Source: Roseibium polysiphoniae
GTDB taxonomy: Bacteria; Pseudomonadota; Alphaproteobacteria; Rhizobiales; Stappiaceae
Length of the DNA: 64,000 nucleotides
Assembly: GCF_014842925.1 (NCBI RefSeq)
Contig: NZ_JACYXJ010000007.1
Span: 1-64,000, forward strand
Direction: 5' to 3'
Positions 8,149-17,106 of the stretch are shown here, in pieces. The notes below the pieces were generated by a model. The model saw only the letters and a program-made list of their open reading frames with translations. It made no database searches and was not told the origin of the DNA. Position numbers and translations under genes: made by a program. Position 1 is the first letter of the stretch. Each line of letters starts with the position of its first letter.

Positions 8149-8960
8149 TGCAGACCGCAGCTTTGACCACCGGCGCGCAAGCGCCGGCGGTCCCTCCCCC
8201 GTCGCCGACGTCTCCCGCCAAACCGGATTTGGCAATCCGCGGGCTGTGCAAGTCATTCGAGGCCAATCGCGCGATCCTGACTGATGTTTCCTTTTCCATT
8301 GCCAACAAGGAAGCGGTCGCCCTGATCGGATCAAATGGCGCCGGCAAGTCGACGGCCTTGAGATGTGCCATGCGTCTGATCGAACCCGACAGCGGTGAAG
8401 CGGTGCTCTTTGGCACGGAGCTGCGTTCGGCCAAGGCTCGTCAATTGCGGAAAATCCGCAGCGACGTCGGTTTCGTCTTTCAGAAACACAATCTCGTCCC
8501 GCGCGTCTCGGCACTGACCAACGTCGTACATGGCAATCTGGGCCGAGCGAGCGGAGTACGCGGCTGGAGCCAGGCTTTCTCAGGACGCCAGATCAGAGAA
8601 CGCGCCTATGCCTGCCTCGAAAGGGTCGGGCTGTCCGAACAGGCGATGAAACGGGCGGACCAACTTTCGGGTGGTCAATCACAGCGCGTCGCCATTGCCC
8701 GCGCCCTGATGCAGCAACCCAAAATGATCGTCGCTGATGAGCCGGTCGCCAGCCTGGACCCGGTCGCCGGCCAGGAAGTCATGGATCTGTTTCATCATCT
8801 GGCAAAGGAAGAGGGTATCACCCTGCTCTTCACGACGCACAATGTCGCTCATGCGCTTGCCTATTCGGATCGTGTTGTCGCTCTTCGCGGCGGCAAGGTG
8901 GAACTCGATCAGACCAGCGCCGTCCTTTCCTCCTCCGACCTGAACGAATTCTATGGTTGA
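8148..8960 (+). CDS. phnC: Phosphonate-type ABC transporter ATP-binding protein (PhnC)
   Basis: A 270-residue ABC ATPase. Walker A is G-S-N-G-A-G-K-S-T (61-69), followed by the Q-loop F-V-F-Q-K, signature L-S-G-G-Q-S-Q-R, Walker B M-I-V-A-D-E-P and the H-loop F-T-T-H-N-V. The N-L-V-P-R-V-S-A-L-T-N-V segment is typical of PhnC. It has an extra Pro/Ala-rich N-terminus of about 27 residues before the ABC fold. It starts on the A of the phnD stop (TAATG) and overlaps phnE by eight bases, so phnDCE is tightly coupled. It powers import of the PhnD ligand at the inner membrane. Confidence 0.93.
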   Translation: MQTAALTTGAQAPAVPPPSPTSPAKPDLAIRGLCKSFEANRAILTDVSFSIANKEAVALIGSNGAGKSTALRCAMRLIEPDSGEAVLFGTELRSAKARQLRKIRSDVGFVFQKHNLVPRVSALTNVVHGNLGRASGVRGWSQAFSGRQIRERAYACLERVGLSEQAMKRADQLSGGQSQRVAIARALMQQPKMIVADEPVASLDPVAGQEVMDLFHHLAKEEGITLLFTTHNVAHALAYSDRVVALRGGKVELDQTSAVLSSSDLNEFYG

Positions 8961-9792
8961 GACCTCACAAACCCGGTCGGAGCGCCGGTCGATACCAACA
9001 CGACTCGAGCGGCAAAATCCGCTGACCTTCGTCGCCTACGTCGCGTTGCTCGCTTTTGTTCTTTGGTCATTTCAGGGTGCAGGCTGGTCGTTTTCGGCTC
9101 TTGTCTCGGGTGGTCCGTCGATGGTGGATTTCCTGTCCCGGGCATGGCCTCCGACAACAGAGCGCCTGCCGCAGCTGTCGACCGCCCTGCTCGAAACCTT
9201 TCAAATGGCGCTGGCCGGCACAGTGATCGGCGTCATCTTGAGTGTTCCGCTTGCCATGATGGCAACCAGGGGTCTGACACGGCCAACCGTTCTTGGCCGG
9301 GCATTTGGCGCAAGCGCCCGGCTTCTGATCGCGTTTTTCCGAACAGTTCCGGACCTTGTCTGGGCTCTGGTCTTCGTTATCTCGGTTGGTCTTGGTCCAT
9401 TCGCAGGAACGCTCGCCATCGCGGTCGATACCATCGGCTTTTGCGGCCGCTTCTTTGCCGAGTCCATGGAAGACGTTGAAAAGGGGCCTGGCGAGGCATT
9501 GACAGCCGCCGGCGCAAGCCGATTGGACACGATCTTTTGCGCAGTCATTCCCGCTGCCATGCCGTCCTTCATCACCACGTCTCTTTTCGCGCTTGAAAAG
9601 GCGACGCGCTCGTCCGTGGTTTTGGGCCTTGTCGGCGCCGGAGGCATCGGCATCGAGCTCAAGGTCGCCATGGACTTTTTCGACTACCAGCTCGCGATGA
9701 CCATCATCCTCATGATTTTCGCACTCGTGCTTGTTGTTGAGCGCCTGGGCTCGATCGCGCGCCGCAACATTCTGGAAGGAAACTCGCAATGA
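8953..9792 (+). CDS. phnE: Phosphonate-type ABC transporter permease (PhnE)
   Basis: A 279-residue inner-membrane permease. It has one helix near 25-45 and a BPD-type permease domain, with the coupling EAA-like loop G-P-G-E-A-L-T-A-A-G-A-S-R-L-D-T-I and the preceding F-F-R-T-V-P-D-L-V-W-A-L. The PhnE hallmarks G-L-G-P-F-A-G-T-L-A-I and F-A-L-E-K-A-T-R-S-S-V-V-L-G-L-V-G-A-G-G-I-G are present. It is a single permease gene, so the transporter is probably a homodimer. It overlaps phnC upstream and the methyltransferase gene downstream (ATGA). Confidence 0.93.
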   Translation: MVETSQTRSERRSIPTRLERQNPLTFVAYVALLAFVLWSFQGAGWSFSALVSGGPSMVDFLSRAWPPTTERLPQLSTALLETFQMALAGTVIGVILSVPLAMMATRGLTRPTVLGRAFGASARLLIAFFRTVPDLVWALVFVISVGLGPFAGTLAIAVDTIGFCGRFFAESMEDVEKGPGEALTAAGASRLDTIFCAVIPAAMPSFITTSLFALEKATRSSVVLGLVGAGGIGIELKVAMDFFDYQLAMTIILMIFALVLVVERLGSIARRNILEGNSQ

Positions 9793-10466
9793 GTGAACTA
9801 AACTCTCTCGAACAAACCGATACAGCCCATCTTGAATGGCAAAAACGCTGGCAGACAGAAGACGGTCGCGCCGACTGGCTGGTCGCAGAACCCGATGTCG
9901 CCGCGCTCGTAGAAGAGATGGCCAAAGATGGCCCGAAGACGGCACTGGATCTCGGCTGTGGCGTCGGTCGTCATGCTCTCGCCTTTGCCCGCGCTGGTTT
10001 CAAGACGCAAGCTCTTGATCTCGCCGATGCAGGTTTGGCAGAACTGAGCGCCAGCGCGAAGGCCGAAGGCCTCGATGTTGAGACGCATCTTGGGCCGATG
10101 AACGCGCTGCCGTTTGACGATAACAGCTTCGACTACGTTCTATCATTCAACGTGATCTATCACGGTGATCCCGACATCGTGCGTCAGTGCATCTCCGAAA
10201 TCATGCGGATCCTGAAGCCCGGCGGCGTTTACCAGGGCACCATGCTGTCCAAGCGCAACGTCAATTGCGGCAAGGGCCGGGAGATTGCCCCCGATACGTG
10301 GGTCAACGATGGCGATGACGACAAGGCGCACCCGCACTTCTACTGTAACGCCAAAGAGCTGGTCGCACTCTACGATGGTTTTGAGCTTCGGTCTCTGGAA
10401 GACAAGTTGCACAAGAAACCGGGCTCGTGGCATTGGCACCTGATCGCGGACCTGACTGCCAAATGA
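9789..10466 (+). CDS. Class I SAM-dependent methyltransferase in a phosphonate operon
   Basis: A 225-residue soluble methyltransferase of the UbiE/TehB-like class I fold. Motif I is T-A-L-D-L-G-C-G-V-G-R-H-A-L-A-F-A (about 52-68). D-L-A-D-A-G-L follows as the acidic strand-2 end, then M-N-A-L-P-F-D-D-N-S-F-D-Y-V and I-L-K-P-G-G. It overlaps phnE and phnM by four bases each (ATGA), so it is part of the same translational unit. A methyltransferase here is not part of the known C-P lyase pathway. It might methylate an imported aminophosphonate or a product of it, which is inference. Confidence 0.8.
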   Translation: MSELNSLEQTDTAHLEWQKRWQTEDGRADWLVAEPDVAALVEEMAKDGPKTALDLGCGVGRHALAFARAGFKTQALDLADAGLAELSASAKAEGLDVETHLGPMNALPFDDNSFDYVLSFNVIYHGDPDIVRQCISEIMRILKPGGVYQGTMLSKRNVNCGKGREIAPDTWVNDGDDDKAHPHFYCNAKELVALYDGFELRSLEDKLHKKPGSWHWHLIADLTAK

Positions 10467-11623
10467 GACCCATCCTAATACGCAATGGGCGTGTGCTCAT
10501 TGCCGATACATTGGAAGATGCCGACCTGTTGGTTCAGGATGGCATCATCCAGCCGTTTGGAACGGCGGTACCGGCCGACGCTCTCCAGCTGGATGCCCGC
10601 GACCGGCTGGTATTGCCCGGCATCGTCGATGTTCATGGCGATGCCTTTGAACGCCAGATCATGCCCCGTCCGAAGGTCTCCTTCGACCTTCCGCTAGCAC
10701 TCGCCGAAACCGACCGGCAGCTCGCCGCCAATGGGATCACCACGGCGTATCATGGGCTGACCCTCTCCTGGGAACCGAGCCTGCGCTCGATCGAAGCAGG
10801 AAGCGCCTTTCTGGAAACACTGGATCGCGTGAGAAAGGACTTCTCCGTCGATCACCGCGTGCAGATCCGCTGGGAAACCTTTGCGTTTGAGGCCATCGAC
10901 CTGATTTCAGACTGGCTGAAGCGCCCTCTCGACCTTGCCATCGCCTTCAACGATCACACGAGCTCGACGCATCGAAAAATCGAAGCTGGAAATCACAGCA
11001 AGCTGTCCGATTGGGCAAGCCGTGCAGGCCTTTCGAATGAGGACTATCTGGCCCTCTTTGGACAGGTGTGGGATCGGCGTGCCGCAGTTGGCGATGCGAT
11101 TGACCGCGTCGCGACGATGACGAGAGCATCTGGCGTGCCGATGCTCTCGCATGACGATCTCACGCTGTCAGACCGGACCGCATTTCGCAGCCTTGGATCA
11201 CACATTGCCGAGTTTCCACTGGCTGAAGAAATTGCTGCCAACGCCCGGGCACATGGCGAGCATTGCGTCTTTGGCGCGCCCAATGTCGTGCGGGGCGGCA
11301 GCCATACAAATGCGCCTACCGCTGCCGACATGATCACCCGTGATCTGGGAACGATCCTCGCCTCGGACTACTACTATCCAGCCATGTTCTCGGCTGCGCA
11401 AAGACTGATCAGAGACCATTTGATGCCGCTTGAAAAGGCATGGGCACAGGTTTCGACCAATCCAGCGCAAGCCATGAGGCTTTCCGACCGTGGCAGGATC
11501 GAGCCAGGTCTTCGCGGTGATATCGTCATTGCCCAGGACCTGGCGCAAGACAACGCCAGGATAGAGGCCACACTTTCAAAGGGCACGATCGCCTTTCTGG
11601 CAAACGGAGCCCTCCTCTGCTGA
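10463..11623 (+). CDS. phnM: PhnM-like alkylphosphonate triphosphate diphosphatase
   Basis: A 386-residue amidohydrolase-superfamily enzyme. In the C-P lyase pathway PhnM removes diphosphate from alpha-D-ribose 1-methylphosphonate 5-triphosphate. The metal site begins L-P-G-I-V-D-V-H-G-D-A-F-E (51-63). Downstream come the H-D-D segment (M-L-S-H-D-D) and the late V-R-G-G-S-H-T-N-A, L-A-S-D-Y-Y-Y-P pair typical of PhnM. The ATG at 10463 overlaps the methyltransferase stop; the longer frame from 10427 is not needed. No phnGHIJKL genes are present, so its substrate here may differ from that of the classical enzyme. Confidence 0.88.
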   Translation: MRPILIRNGRVLIADTLEDADLLVQDGIIQPFGTAVPADALQLDARDRLVLPGIVDVHGDAFERQIMPRPKVSFDLPLALAETDRQLAANGITTAYHGLTLSWEPSLRSIEAGSAFLETLDRVRKDFSVDHRVQIRWETFAFEAIDLISDWLKRPLDLAIAFNDHTSSTHRKIEAGNHSKLSDWASRAGLSNEDYLALFGQVWDRRAAVGDAIDRVATMTRASGVPMLSHDDLTLSDRTAFRSLGSHIAEFPLAEEIAANARAHGEHCVFGAPNVVRGGSHTNAPTAADMITRDLGTILASDYYYPAMFSAAQRLIRDHLMPLEKAWAQVSTNPAQAMRLSDRGRIEPGLRGDIVIAQDLAQDNARIEATLSKGTIAFLANGALLC

Positions 11624-11639
11624 GAGCCGCTTAGGTCAG

Positions 11640-12014
11640 TCAGTGACTGATCATCCAGGGGCGTTTCGACGGAAACACCTTGGCGCCATCTGCCGTGAAA
11701 ACAGCACTGGAGCGCGCTGTCGATCCGCCAGAGCAACAGGCGCACCCTATCGGGTGCCTCCTCTTGCGGCTGTCCAGAGCATCGGATTCGCGGCTGTCTC
11801 TTGTGGAGACTTGCGGAGCGTGTTGGGACTTTTCATTGCGTTCGAACGCCGAGCGTCGGTCTGAGCTCAGGCCCGACATATGCGGTGCTTGAAGGAAAGC
11901 ACGTGGAGCTTCCTGCTTGCAGGCCGGGCAACAAATCGGATCGGCATGGGCTGACATGGGCCGAAGAGCGGTGATTGGGCCGCAGCTTTCGCAGATGTAA
12001 TCATAGACTGGCAT
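11640..12014 (-). CDS. fmdB: FmdB-like zinc-ribbon protein
   Basis: A 124-residue protein beginning M-P-V-Y-D-Y-I-C-E-S-C-G and continuing with C-C-P-A-C-K, the paired Cys-x2-Cys knuckles of the FmdB zinc ribbon. A second Cys group, C-A-C-C, lies near residue 90. Members are commonly found next to formamidase genes and were proposed to regulate them, but the role is poorly defined. It is the last gene of the urt-fmd operon, 92 bases after fmdA, and its stop lies 16 bases from the convergent phnM stop. The start at 12014 begins the conserved motif. Confidence 0.85.
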   Translation of the reverse strand: MPVYDYICESCGPITALRPMSAHADPICCPACKQEAPRAFLQAPHMSGLSSDRRSAFERNEKSQHAPQVSTRDSRESDALDSRKRRHPIGCACCSGGSTARSSAVFTADGAKVFPSKRPWMISH

Positions 12015-12106
12015 GGGAACTCCGATTGGACGATCGAAAGAGTGTGGCGGCCAGCCGCAACGCAATTGCTGGAGCGTGGCGACTGGCCTTGCTGCGGTCT
12101 CGAGAC

Positions 12107-13336
12107 TTAGAGGTCCGGTGCGAGCGGAACGTCAATGGAGCCGTCGAGGTACTTCGTCGGCCCATCTGCGCCCGGCATCATGTCGAACTCGAACACGTCC
12201 GTCGGCAACCAGAGCGTTGCGCAGGCATTTGGAATGTCGACGACACCCGAGATATGCCCCTGAACAGGCGCGGTTCCGAGAATCGCGTAAGCCTGCGCGC
12301 CGGTGTAGCCAAACTTCTTCAGGTATTCGATGGCGTTGAGACAGGCCTGGCGGTAGGCGATGTGCACGTCGAGATAGTGCTGGGTGCCGGCTTCATCGAC
12401 TGAAATGCCCTCGAAAATGAGGAAGTCGTCATATTTCGGCTGGATTGGCGAGGGACGGAAGATCGGGTTTTTGACGCCGTATTTTTCCATTCCGCCTTTG
12501 ATCAGGCTGACCTTGATATGAAGCCAACCCGCCATCTCGATGGCGCCACAGAAGGTGATTTCACCATCACCTTGGCTGAAATGAAGGTCGCCCATCGAAA
12601 GGCCTGCGCCGTCCACATAGACCGGGAAATAGACCTTAGAACCGCGAGACAAATCCTTGATGTCGCAGTTGCCGCCATGTTCGCGTGGCGGAACCGTGCG
12701 AGCCCCTTCGGCAGCCGCGGCATCGCGCGCCTCGCCCTTCATCTGCCCCATATGCGCTGACTGGGTCGTCGGCAAAGCAGCCAACTGCGGCACGCGATCC
12801 GGCTCAGTGTCGAAGAGTGCCTTTTCGCGGGTGTTCCACATGTCCAGCATATCTCGGCTCGGGAGACAGCCGATCAATCCGGGGTGAATCATACCTGCAT
12901 ATCGCACACCGGGAACATGCCGCGACTTGGTGAACATTCCCTCGATGTCCCAGATCGACTTCTGAGCTTCCGGGAAATGCTCGGTCAGGAAGCCGCCGCC
13001 ATTCTGCTTGGAGAAGAAGCCGTTGAAGCCCCAGAGCATTTCTTCCTTAGCGCCAATATCAAGAATGTCGACCACCAGGAGATCGCCAGGTTCGGCGCCC
13101 TTCACGCCGATCGGACCAGAAAGGTAATGCACCTGTTCCAGCTCGACATCGCGCACGTCGGCCGCGTCATCGTCGTTCTTGATCTGACCGCCGGTCCAGT
13201 CATAGGTCTCGATCCTGAAGTCGTCGCCGGGCTCCACCCAAACCGCCATGGGAATGTCGGGATGCCAGCGATTGTGAACCTTTTCGTTGGTATGAGGGGA
13301 CTCGCTCAAGTCCACCGAAATCAGTGTATCAGCCAT
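12107..13336 (-). CDS. fmdA: Formamidase (FmdA/AmdA family)
   Basis: A 409-residue acetamidase/formamidase-family enzyme that hydrolyses formamide, and in some members acetamide, to ammonia and the acid. Diagnostic stretches are V-H-N-R-W-H-P-D-I-P near the N-terminus, E-P-G-D-D-F-R-I-E, D-W-T-G-G-Q-I, H-Y-L-S-G-P-I-G-V-K-G-A-E-P-G-D-L-L-V-V, and G-G-N-C-D-I-K-D-L-S-R-G in the middle. The length matches the trimeric or hexameric bacterial enzymes. It directly follows the urea/amide importer genes, as in fmd clusters where the ABC genes take up short-chain amides, so the imported amide and this enzyme together supply nitrogen. Confidence 0.95.
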   Translation of the reverse strand: MADTLISVDLSESPHTNEKVHNRWHPDIPMAVWVEPGDDFRIETYDWTGGQIKNDDDAADVRDVELEQVHYLSGPIGVKGAEPGDLLVVDILDIGAKEEMLWGFNGFFSKQNGGGFLTEHFPEAQKSIWDIEGMFTKSRHVPGVRYAGMIHPGLIGCLPSRDMLDMWNTREKALFDTEPDRVPQLAALPTTQSAHMGQMKGEARDAAAAEGARTVPPREHGGNCDIKDLSRGSKVYFPVYVDGAGLSMGDLHFSQGDGEITFCGAIEMAGWLHIKVSLIKGGMEKYGVKNPIFRPSPIQPKYDDFLIFEGISVDEAGTQHYLDVHIAYRQACLNAIEYLKKFGYTGAQAYAILGTAPVQGHISGVVDIPNACATLWLPTDVFEFDMMPGADGPTKYLDGSIDVPLAPDL

Positions 13337-13390
13337 GGTTTTCTCCTCGGTTGGGCGTGCCTCTTTCGGACGCTATGAATGGATTGGAAA

Positions 13391-14080
13391 TCAGACGGAG
13401 AGGAATCCGGCGACCTTTGCCTCGTCGACGCTGGAACGGGGTTCGTCATGAACCAGGCGGCCGTTTTCAAGGACCAGGATCCGATCAGCGACATCGAGGG
13501 CGAAAGACAGCACCTGTTCCGAAACGATGATCGACAGTCCCCGTTCATCCCTGATGCGCTTCAGAACTCGCGCCATTTCTCTAATGATCGATGGCTGGAT
13601 GCCCTCGGTCGGCTCATCCAGCAGAAGCACTTTCGGATTGGTGGCCAAGGCACGTGCAATGGCGAGCTGTTGCTGCTGCCCGCCAGACAAATTGCCGCCT
13701 CGCCTGCTCTTCATGTCCAAGAGCACCGGAAACAGCTCGTAAATCCCGTCTGGCACCTTGGTGCTTCCAGAAGTGGTCAGGCCGGTCTCGATGTTTTCCT
13801 GAACCGTCATTGTTGGGAAGATCATGCGTCCCTGCGGCACATAGGCGATGCCTCGTGACACACGCTCGAAACTCTTCAACGCCGTGACGTCAATGCCGTC
13901 AACCTGCGCGGAGCCCTGACTTGTCGGGACGATGCCCATCAGAGACTTCATCAGGGTTGTCTTGCCCATGCCGTTACGGCCCATAATCGCGACGATTTCT
14001 CCCGGCGCGACTGTGAAATCCAGGCCGTGAAGCACTTCGCTCTGACCATAGGCAACGTGATAATGATCGATTTGCAGCAT
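13391..14080 (-). CDS. urtE: Urea/short-chain amide ABC transporter ATP-binding protein (UrtE)
   Basis: A 229-residue ABC ATPase of the branched-chain amino acid/urea class. Walker A is G-R-N-G-M-G-K-T-T (34-42), the signature is L-S-G-G-Q-Q-Q-Q-L-A-I-A-R-A-L, Walker B is V-L-L-L-D-E-P-T-E-G-I-Q-P, and the C-terminus carries D-R-I-L-V-L-E-N-G. UrtE hallmarks are G-R-M-I-F-P-T-M-T-V-Q-E-N-I and E-G-I-Q-P-S-I-I. It follows urtD by nine bases and pairs with UrtD as the motor of the importer. Confidence 0.94.
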   Translation of the reverse strand: MLQIDHYHVAYGQSEVLHGLDFTVAPGEIVAIMGRNGMGKTTLMKSLMGIVPTSQGSAQVDGIDVTALKSFERVSRGIAYVPQGRMIFPTMTVQENIETGLTTSGSTKVPDGIYELFPVLLDMKSRRGGNLSGGQQQQLAIARALATNPKVLLLDEPTEGIQPSIIREMARVLKRIRDERGLSIIVSEQVLSFALDVADRILVLENGRLVHDEPRSSVDEAKVAGFLSV

Positions 14081-14089
14081 GGTTGCCCC

Positions 14090-14845
14090 CTAGTGACCCA
14101 GATAGACGTCGATGACTTTGGGATCGGCCTGAACCTTGGCCATAGAGCCCTCTGACAGGATTTTCCCCTGATGCAGGACCGTGACCCGGTGGGCGATGTC
14201 CTCGACAAATTTCATGTCGTGCTCGACCACCAGAACCGACCGGCCCTTGGTGATCTCGTTGAGGAGTTTCGCGGTTTGCTTGCGTTCTGAAACGCTCATG
14301 CCAGCTACGGGCTCGTCGAGCATCAGAAGCTCAGGATCCTGAATCAGCAGCATGCCGATCTCGAGCCACTGCTTTTGGCCATGGCTCAAGAGGGCTGCCT
14401 GCGTATCGAGAAGTTCATCGAGAAACACCATTTCGGCGATCTCGTTGACGCGCGCGATAACCTCATCGTCCCGTTTGAACGTCAGCGCACCAAACACATT
14501 GCGTCCGCGGGGAAAGGAGATCTCCAGGTTCTCGAAAACCGACAGATCCTCGTAGATCGATGGGTTCTGAAACTTGCGTCCCACGCCCTCGCGGACGATT
14601 TCATGCTCCTTCATCTCTGTCAGCTCCTTGTTCCGGAACTTTATGGAGCCGTCAGTTGTCCTGGTGCGGCCGCAAATCAGATCGAGCACAGTGGTCTTGC
14701 CCGCCCCGTTGGGGCCGATGATCACGTGGATCTCGTTTTCATCGACATAGAGATTGAGATCATTGACCGCCTTGAAGCCGTCGAAGGAAACCGAGAGGTT
14801 CTCGATCGACAGAAGGAAATCGGTGTTGTTACCGAGAGTGTTCAT
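14090..14845 (-). CDS. urtD: Urea/short-chain amide ABC transporter ATP-binding protein (UrtD)
   Basis: A 251-residue ABC ATPase of the LivG/UrtD type. Walker A is G-P-N-G-A-G-K-T-T, followed by the long LivG-type loop with I-V-R-E-G-V-G-R-K-F-Q-N-P-S-I-Y-E-D-L-S-V-F-E-N-L. The signature motif is degenerate: L-S-H-G-Q-K-Q-W-L-E-I-G replaces L-S-G-G-Q, which is normal for UrtD. Walker B is L-L-M-L-D-E-P-V-A-G-M-S. It sits between urtC and urtE in the same minus-strand operon. Confidence 0.94.
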   Translation of the reverse strand: MNTLGNNTDFLLSIENLSVSFDGFKAVNDLNLYVDENEIHVIIGPNGAGKTTVLDLICGRTRTTDGSIKFRNKELTEMKEHEIVREGVGRKFQNPSIYEDLSVFENLEISFPRGRNVFGALTFKRDDEVIARVNEIAEMVFLDELLDTQAALLSHGQKQWLEIGMLLIQDPELLMLDEPVAGMSVSERKQTAKLLNEITKGRSVLVVEHDMKFVEDIAHRVTVLHQGKILSEGSMAKVQADPKVIDVYLGH

Positions 14846-14869
14846 GTGTCCGAACTCCAGTTGCAGCGG

Positions 14870-16003
14870 CTATTCGGCGGCCTGAGGGTCTTCGAGAGGC
14901 GGTTTCGCCGAGGTGCTGGAACGTCCGAGCCAGCGATCGACAGCTGGTGCAACATTGGTGCGATAGAGACCGGAAAGTCCGTTGGGGAATACCAGAACAA
15001 CCGCGATGAACAGGGCGCCCAGACCAAAGAGCCAAAGCTCCGGGAAAGTCTCGGAGAACGTTGTCTTCGCCCAATTGACCAGAAGCGTTCCGTAGACCGC
15101 ACCGAAGATGGACAGCCGGCCGCCAACCGCGCAGTAGATCACCATCTCGATGGAGGGCACGATGCCGACGAAGGAGGGCGACATGAACCCCACCTGCAGG
15201 GTGAACATCGCACCGCCGATGGCAGACAGAACAGCGGCAAAGCAGAAGACGAATATCTTGAAGTTGGCAACGTCATAGCCCGAGAACCGCACGCGATCCT
15301 CTTTGTCCCGCACGGCGACGAGAAGTCGGCCGAGCTTGCTCTTCAGCACGAACTGGCAAGCGATCAACACGCCAATCAGCAAAGCGCCATTGAGGAAATA
15401 AAGGACGTACTTTGCACTGTCAGTCCGGATGTCCCATCCCAGGAGAGTTCTCAGATCCGTGATGCCGTTGACGCCGCCGGTATATCCCTGCTGACCGATG
15501 ATCAGGATTGTCAGAATGGCGGCAATCGCCTGGGTAATGATCGCAAAGTACACACCGCCTACCCGCCGCTTGAACATGGCTGCGCCGATGATGAAGGCGA
15601 AGAAAGCCGGCAACACAAAGATCGCGATCAATGTGAACGCAAGGCTGTTGAAGGGCACCCAAAACCAAGGCAACTCCGTGATCTGGTTCCAGTCCATGAA
15701 GTCAGGAATGCCTGGCGTCGACTGTATCTTTGTTGCCTCGGGCGTTGAAGATTCAAGCTTCAGGAACATCGCCATGCAGTAGCCGCCGATGCCGAAGAAA
15801 ACGCCCTGACCTAGGCTGAGAATGCCACCCATGCCCCAGCAGAGAACCAGGCCGATCGCGACAAACGCATAGGTCAGATATTTGCCGATCAGATTCAGGC
15901 GAAAGATATCAATTGAGGCAGGCAGGACGATGAAGATCAGGGCCGCCAGGATCGCGAGACCTAAAAGCTCCTGTCGTCCGAGAAAGAATTTTCCATTTGT
16001 CAT
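14870..16003 (-). CDS. urtC: Urea/short-chain amide ABC transporter permease (UrtC)
   Basis: A 377-residue LivM-type permease with about ten helices. It carries the UrtC signature G-M-G-G-I-L-S-L-G-Q-G-V-F-F-G-I-G-G-Y near residue 55 and an inserted hydrophilic periplasmic loop (about 80-110) containing D-F-M-D-W-N-Q-I, which is typical of UrtC. The open frame extends to 16297 in non-conserved sequence overlapping urtB. GAGGGA lies before the ATG at 16003, where homology begins, so I use that. The urtB stop lies 11 bases upstream. Confidence 0.93.
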   Translation of the reverse strand: MTNGKFFLGRQELLGLAILAALIFIVLPASIDIFRLNLIGKYLTYAFVAIGLVLCWGMGGILSLGQGVFFGIGGYCMAMFLKLESSTPEATKIQSTPGIPDFMDWNQITELPWFWVPFNSLAFTLIAIFVLPAFFAFIIGAAMFKRRVGGVYFAIITQAIAAILTILIIGQQGYTGGVNGITDLRTLLGWDIRTDSAKYVLYFLNGALLIGVLIACQFVLKSKLGRLLVAVRDKEDRVRFSGYDVANFKIFVFCFAAVLSAIGGAMFTLQVGFMSPSFVGIVPSIEMVIYCAVGGRLSIFGAVYGTLLVNWAKTTFSETFPELWLFGLGALFIAVVLVFPNGLSGLYRTNVAPAVDRWLGRSSTSAKPPLEDPQAAE

Positions 16004-16014
16004 GGTGCGCTCCC

Positions 16015-16941
16015 TCAGCGGCGGATCTTGTGTGAGAAAAGACCTTCGGGTCGCAGCATCAGGATGCCGACAACGGTCAGAAGTGTGAGAACCTTCGCCA
16101 TCGACCCGGAGAGAAAGAACTCCATGGTCGACTGTGCCTGGCTGATGGCAAAGGAAGAGGCGATTGTTCCGAGCAGACTGGCGGCGCCGCCGAAAACGAC
16201 GATCAGGAAGGTGTCGACAATATAAAGCTGACCAGCGGTCGGACCTGTCGAGCCGATCATTGTGAAGGCACTGCCGGCAATGCCGGCTATGCCGCATCCA
16301 AGTGCATAGGTCTTACGATCGACCCATTCAGTGTTGATGCCAACAGCTCCCGCCATGACACGGTTCTGAACGACGGCGCGGGTCTGCATACCCATGCGCG
16401 ACTTGAACATGAGGAAATAGACGCCGACAGCGATCACCAGAGTGAGCGCCATGACGAAAAGGCCGTTGATCGGGATCTCGATGATGTCTGTGAGCGCGAT
16501 CGACCCCAGCAGCCAATCCGGAAGCGTAACGCCAACTTCGCGCGCCCCGAAAATGGAGCGGTAGGCCTGCTGCATAATAAGGCTGAGGCCCCAGGTCGCC
16601 AGAAGCGTATCGAGCGGTCGCTTGTAGAGATGACGTATCAGAGCCCATTCGACGAAAGCGCCAAGAGCGCCGGCAGCAACGAAGGCCAAGGCCATTGCAA
16701 TAAAGAAGTAGATGCTGAAAAGCCCTGGCAAAAAGGCCTGAAAGAAATTGGAACAGAGATAGGTGACGTAGGCGCCCAGGATCATGAATTCGCCGTGGGC
16801 CATGTTAATGACGCCCATCTGACCAAAAATGATGGCAAGGCCAAGTGCCATAAGGACGAAGACCGAGAAGAGGATCAGTCCGGCGAAGCCTTGCATGGCA
16901 AAGATGGAACCAAGTTCCGTCCAGGTGTAGTCGGCGAACAT
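16015..16941 (-). CDS. urtB: Urea/short-chain amide ABC transporter permease (UrtB)
   Basis: A 308-residue LivH-type permease. Hallmarks are A-L-G-L-A-I-I-F-G-Q-M-G-V-I-N-M-A-H-G-E-F-M-I-L-G-A-Y (about 31-55), the coupling region A-L-G-C-G-I-A-G-I-A-G, and the C-terminal L-M-L-R-P-E-G-L-F. Many UrtB proteins carry a long periplasmic N-terminal domain; this copy lacks one, resembling the FmdE-type amide permease. The start at 16941 follows GGAGA and begins with M-F-A-D-Y-T-W; the longer frame to 17076 is poorly supported. The urtA stop is about 165 bases upstream. Confidence 0.92.
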   Translation of the reverse strand: MFADYTWTELGSIFAMQGFAGLILFSVFVLMALGLAIIFGQMGVINMAHGEFMILGAYVTYLCSNFFQAFLPGLFSIYFFIAMALAFVAAGALGAFVEWALIRHLYKRPLDTLLATWGLSLIMQQAYRSIFGAREVGVTLPDWLLGSIALTDIIEIPINGLFVMALTLVIAVGVYFLMFKSRMGMQTRAVVQNRVMAGAVGINTEWVDRKTYALGCGIAGIAGSAFTMIGSTGPTAGQLYIVDTFLIVVFGGAASLLGTIASSFAISQAQSTMEFFLSGSMAKVLTLLTVVGILMLRPEGLFSHKIRR

Positions 16942-17106
16942 GCGCGCGTCTCCATGCGGGGGGCAGTACAAGCCCCGGGGAAAAAGCGAAGTTTGGGAGA
17001 TTGATTTTGGGCGCCACACCGGCTGCATTGGCGCAGCGCCCATTTTTTTGCCTAGCTGGCTTCCGGTCCCAAGCAATCAGCCAAGAGACCGAAAGTCGTC
17101 AAAGGC

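Noticed and set aside
7186-8514. 442-codon minus-strand open frame opposite phnD and phnC
   Set aside because: It is antisense to genes with clear families, signal peptide and overlapping starts. No independent support.
14375-15748. Long plus-strand open frame opposite urtD and urtC
   Set aside because: It is the complement of two well-supported genes, rich in His, Asp, Arg and Gln, and has no family features or ribosome binding site.
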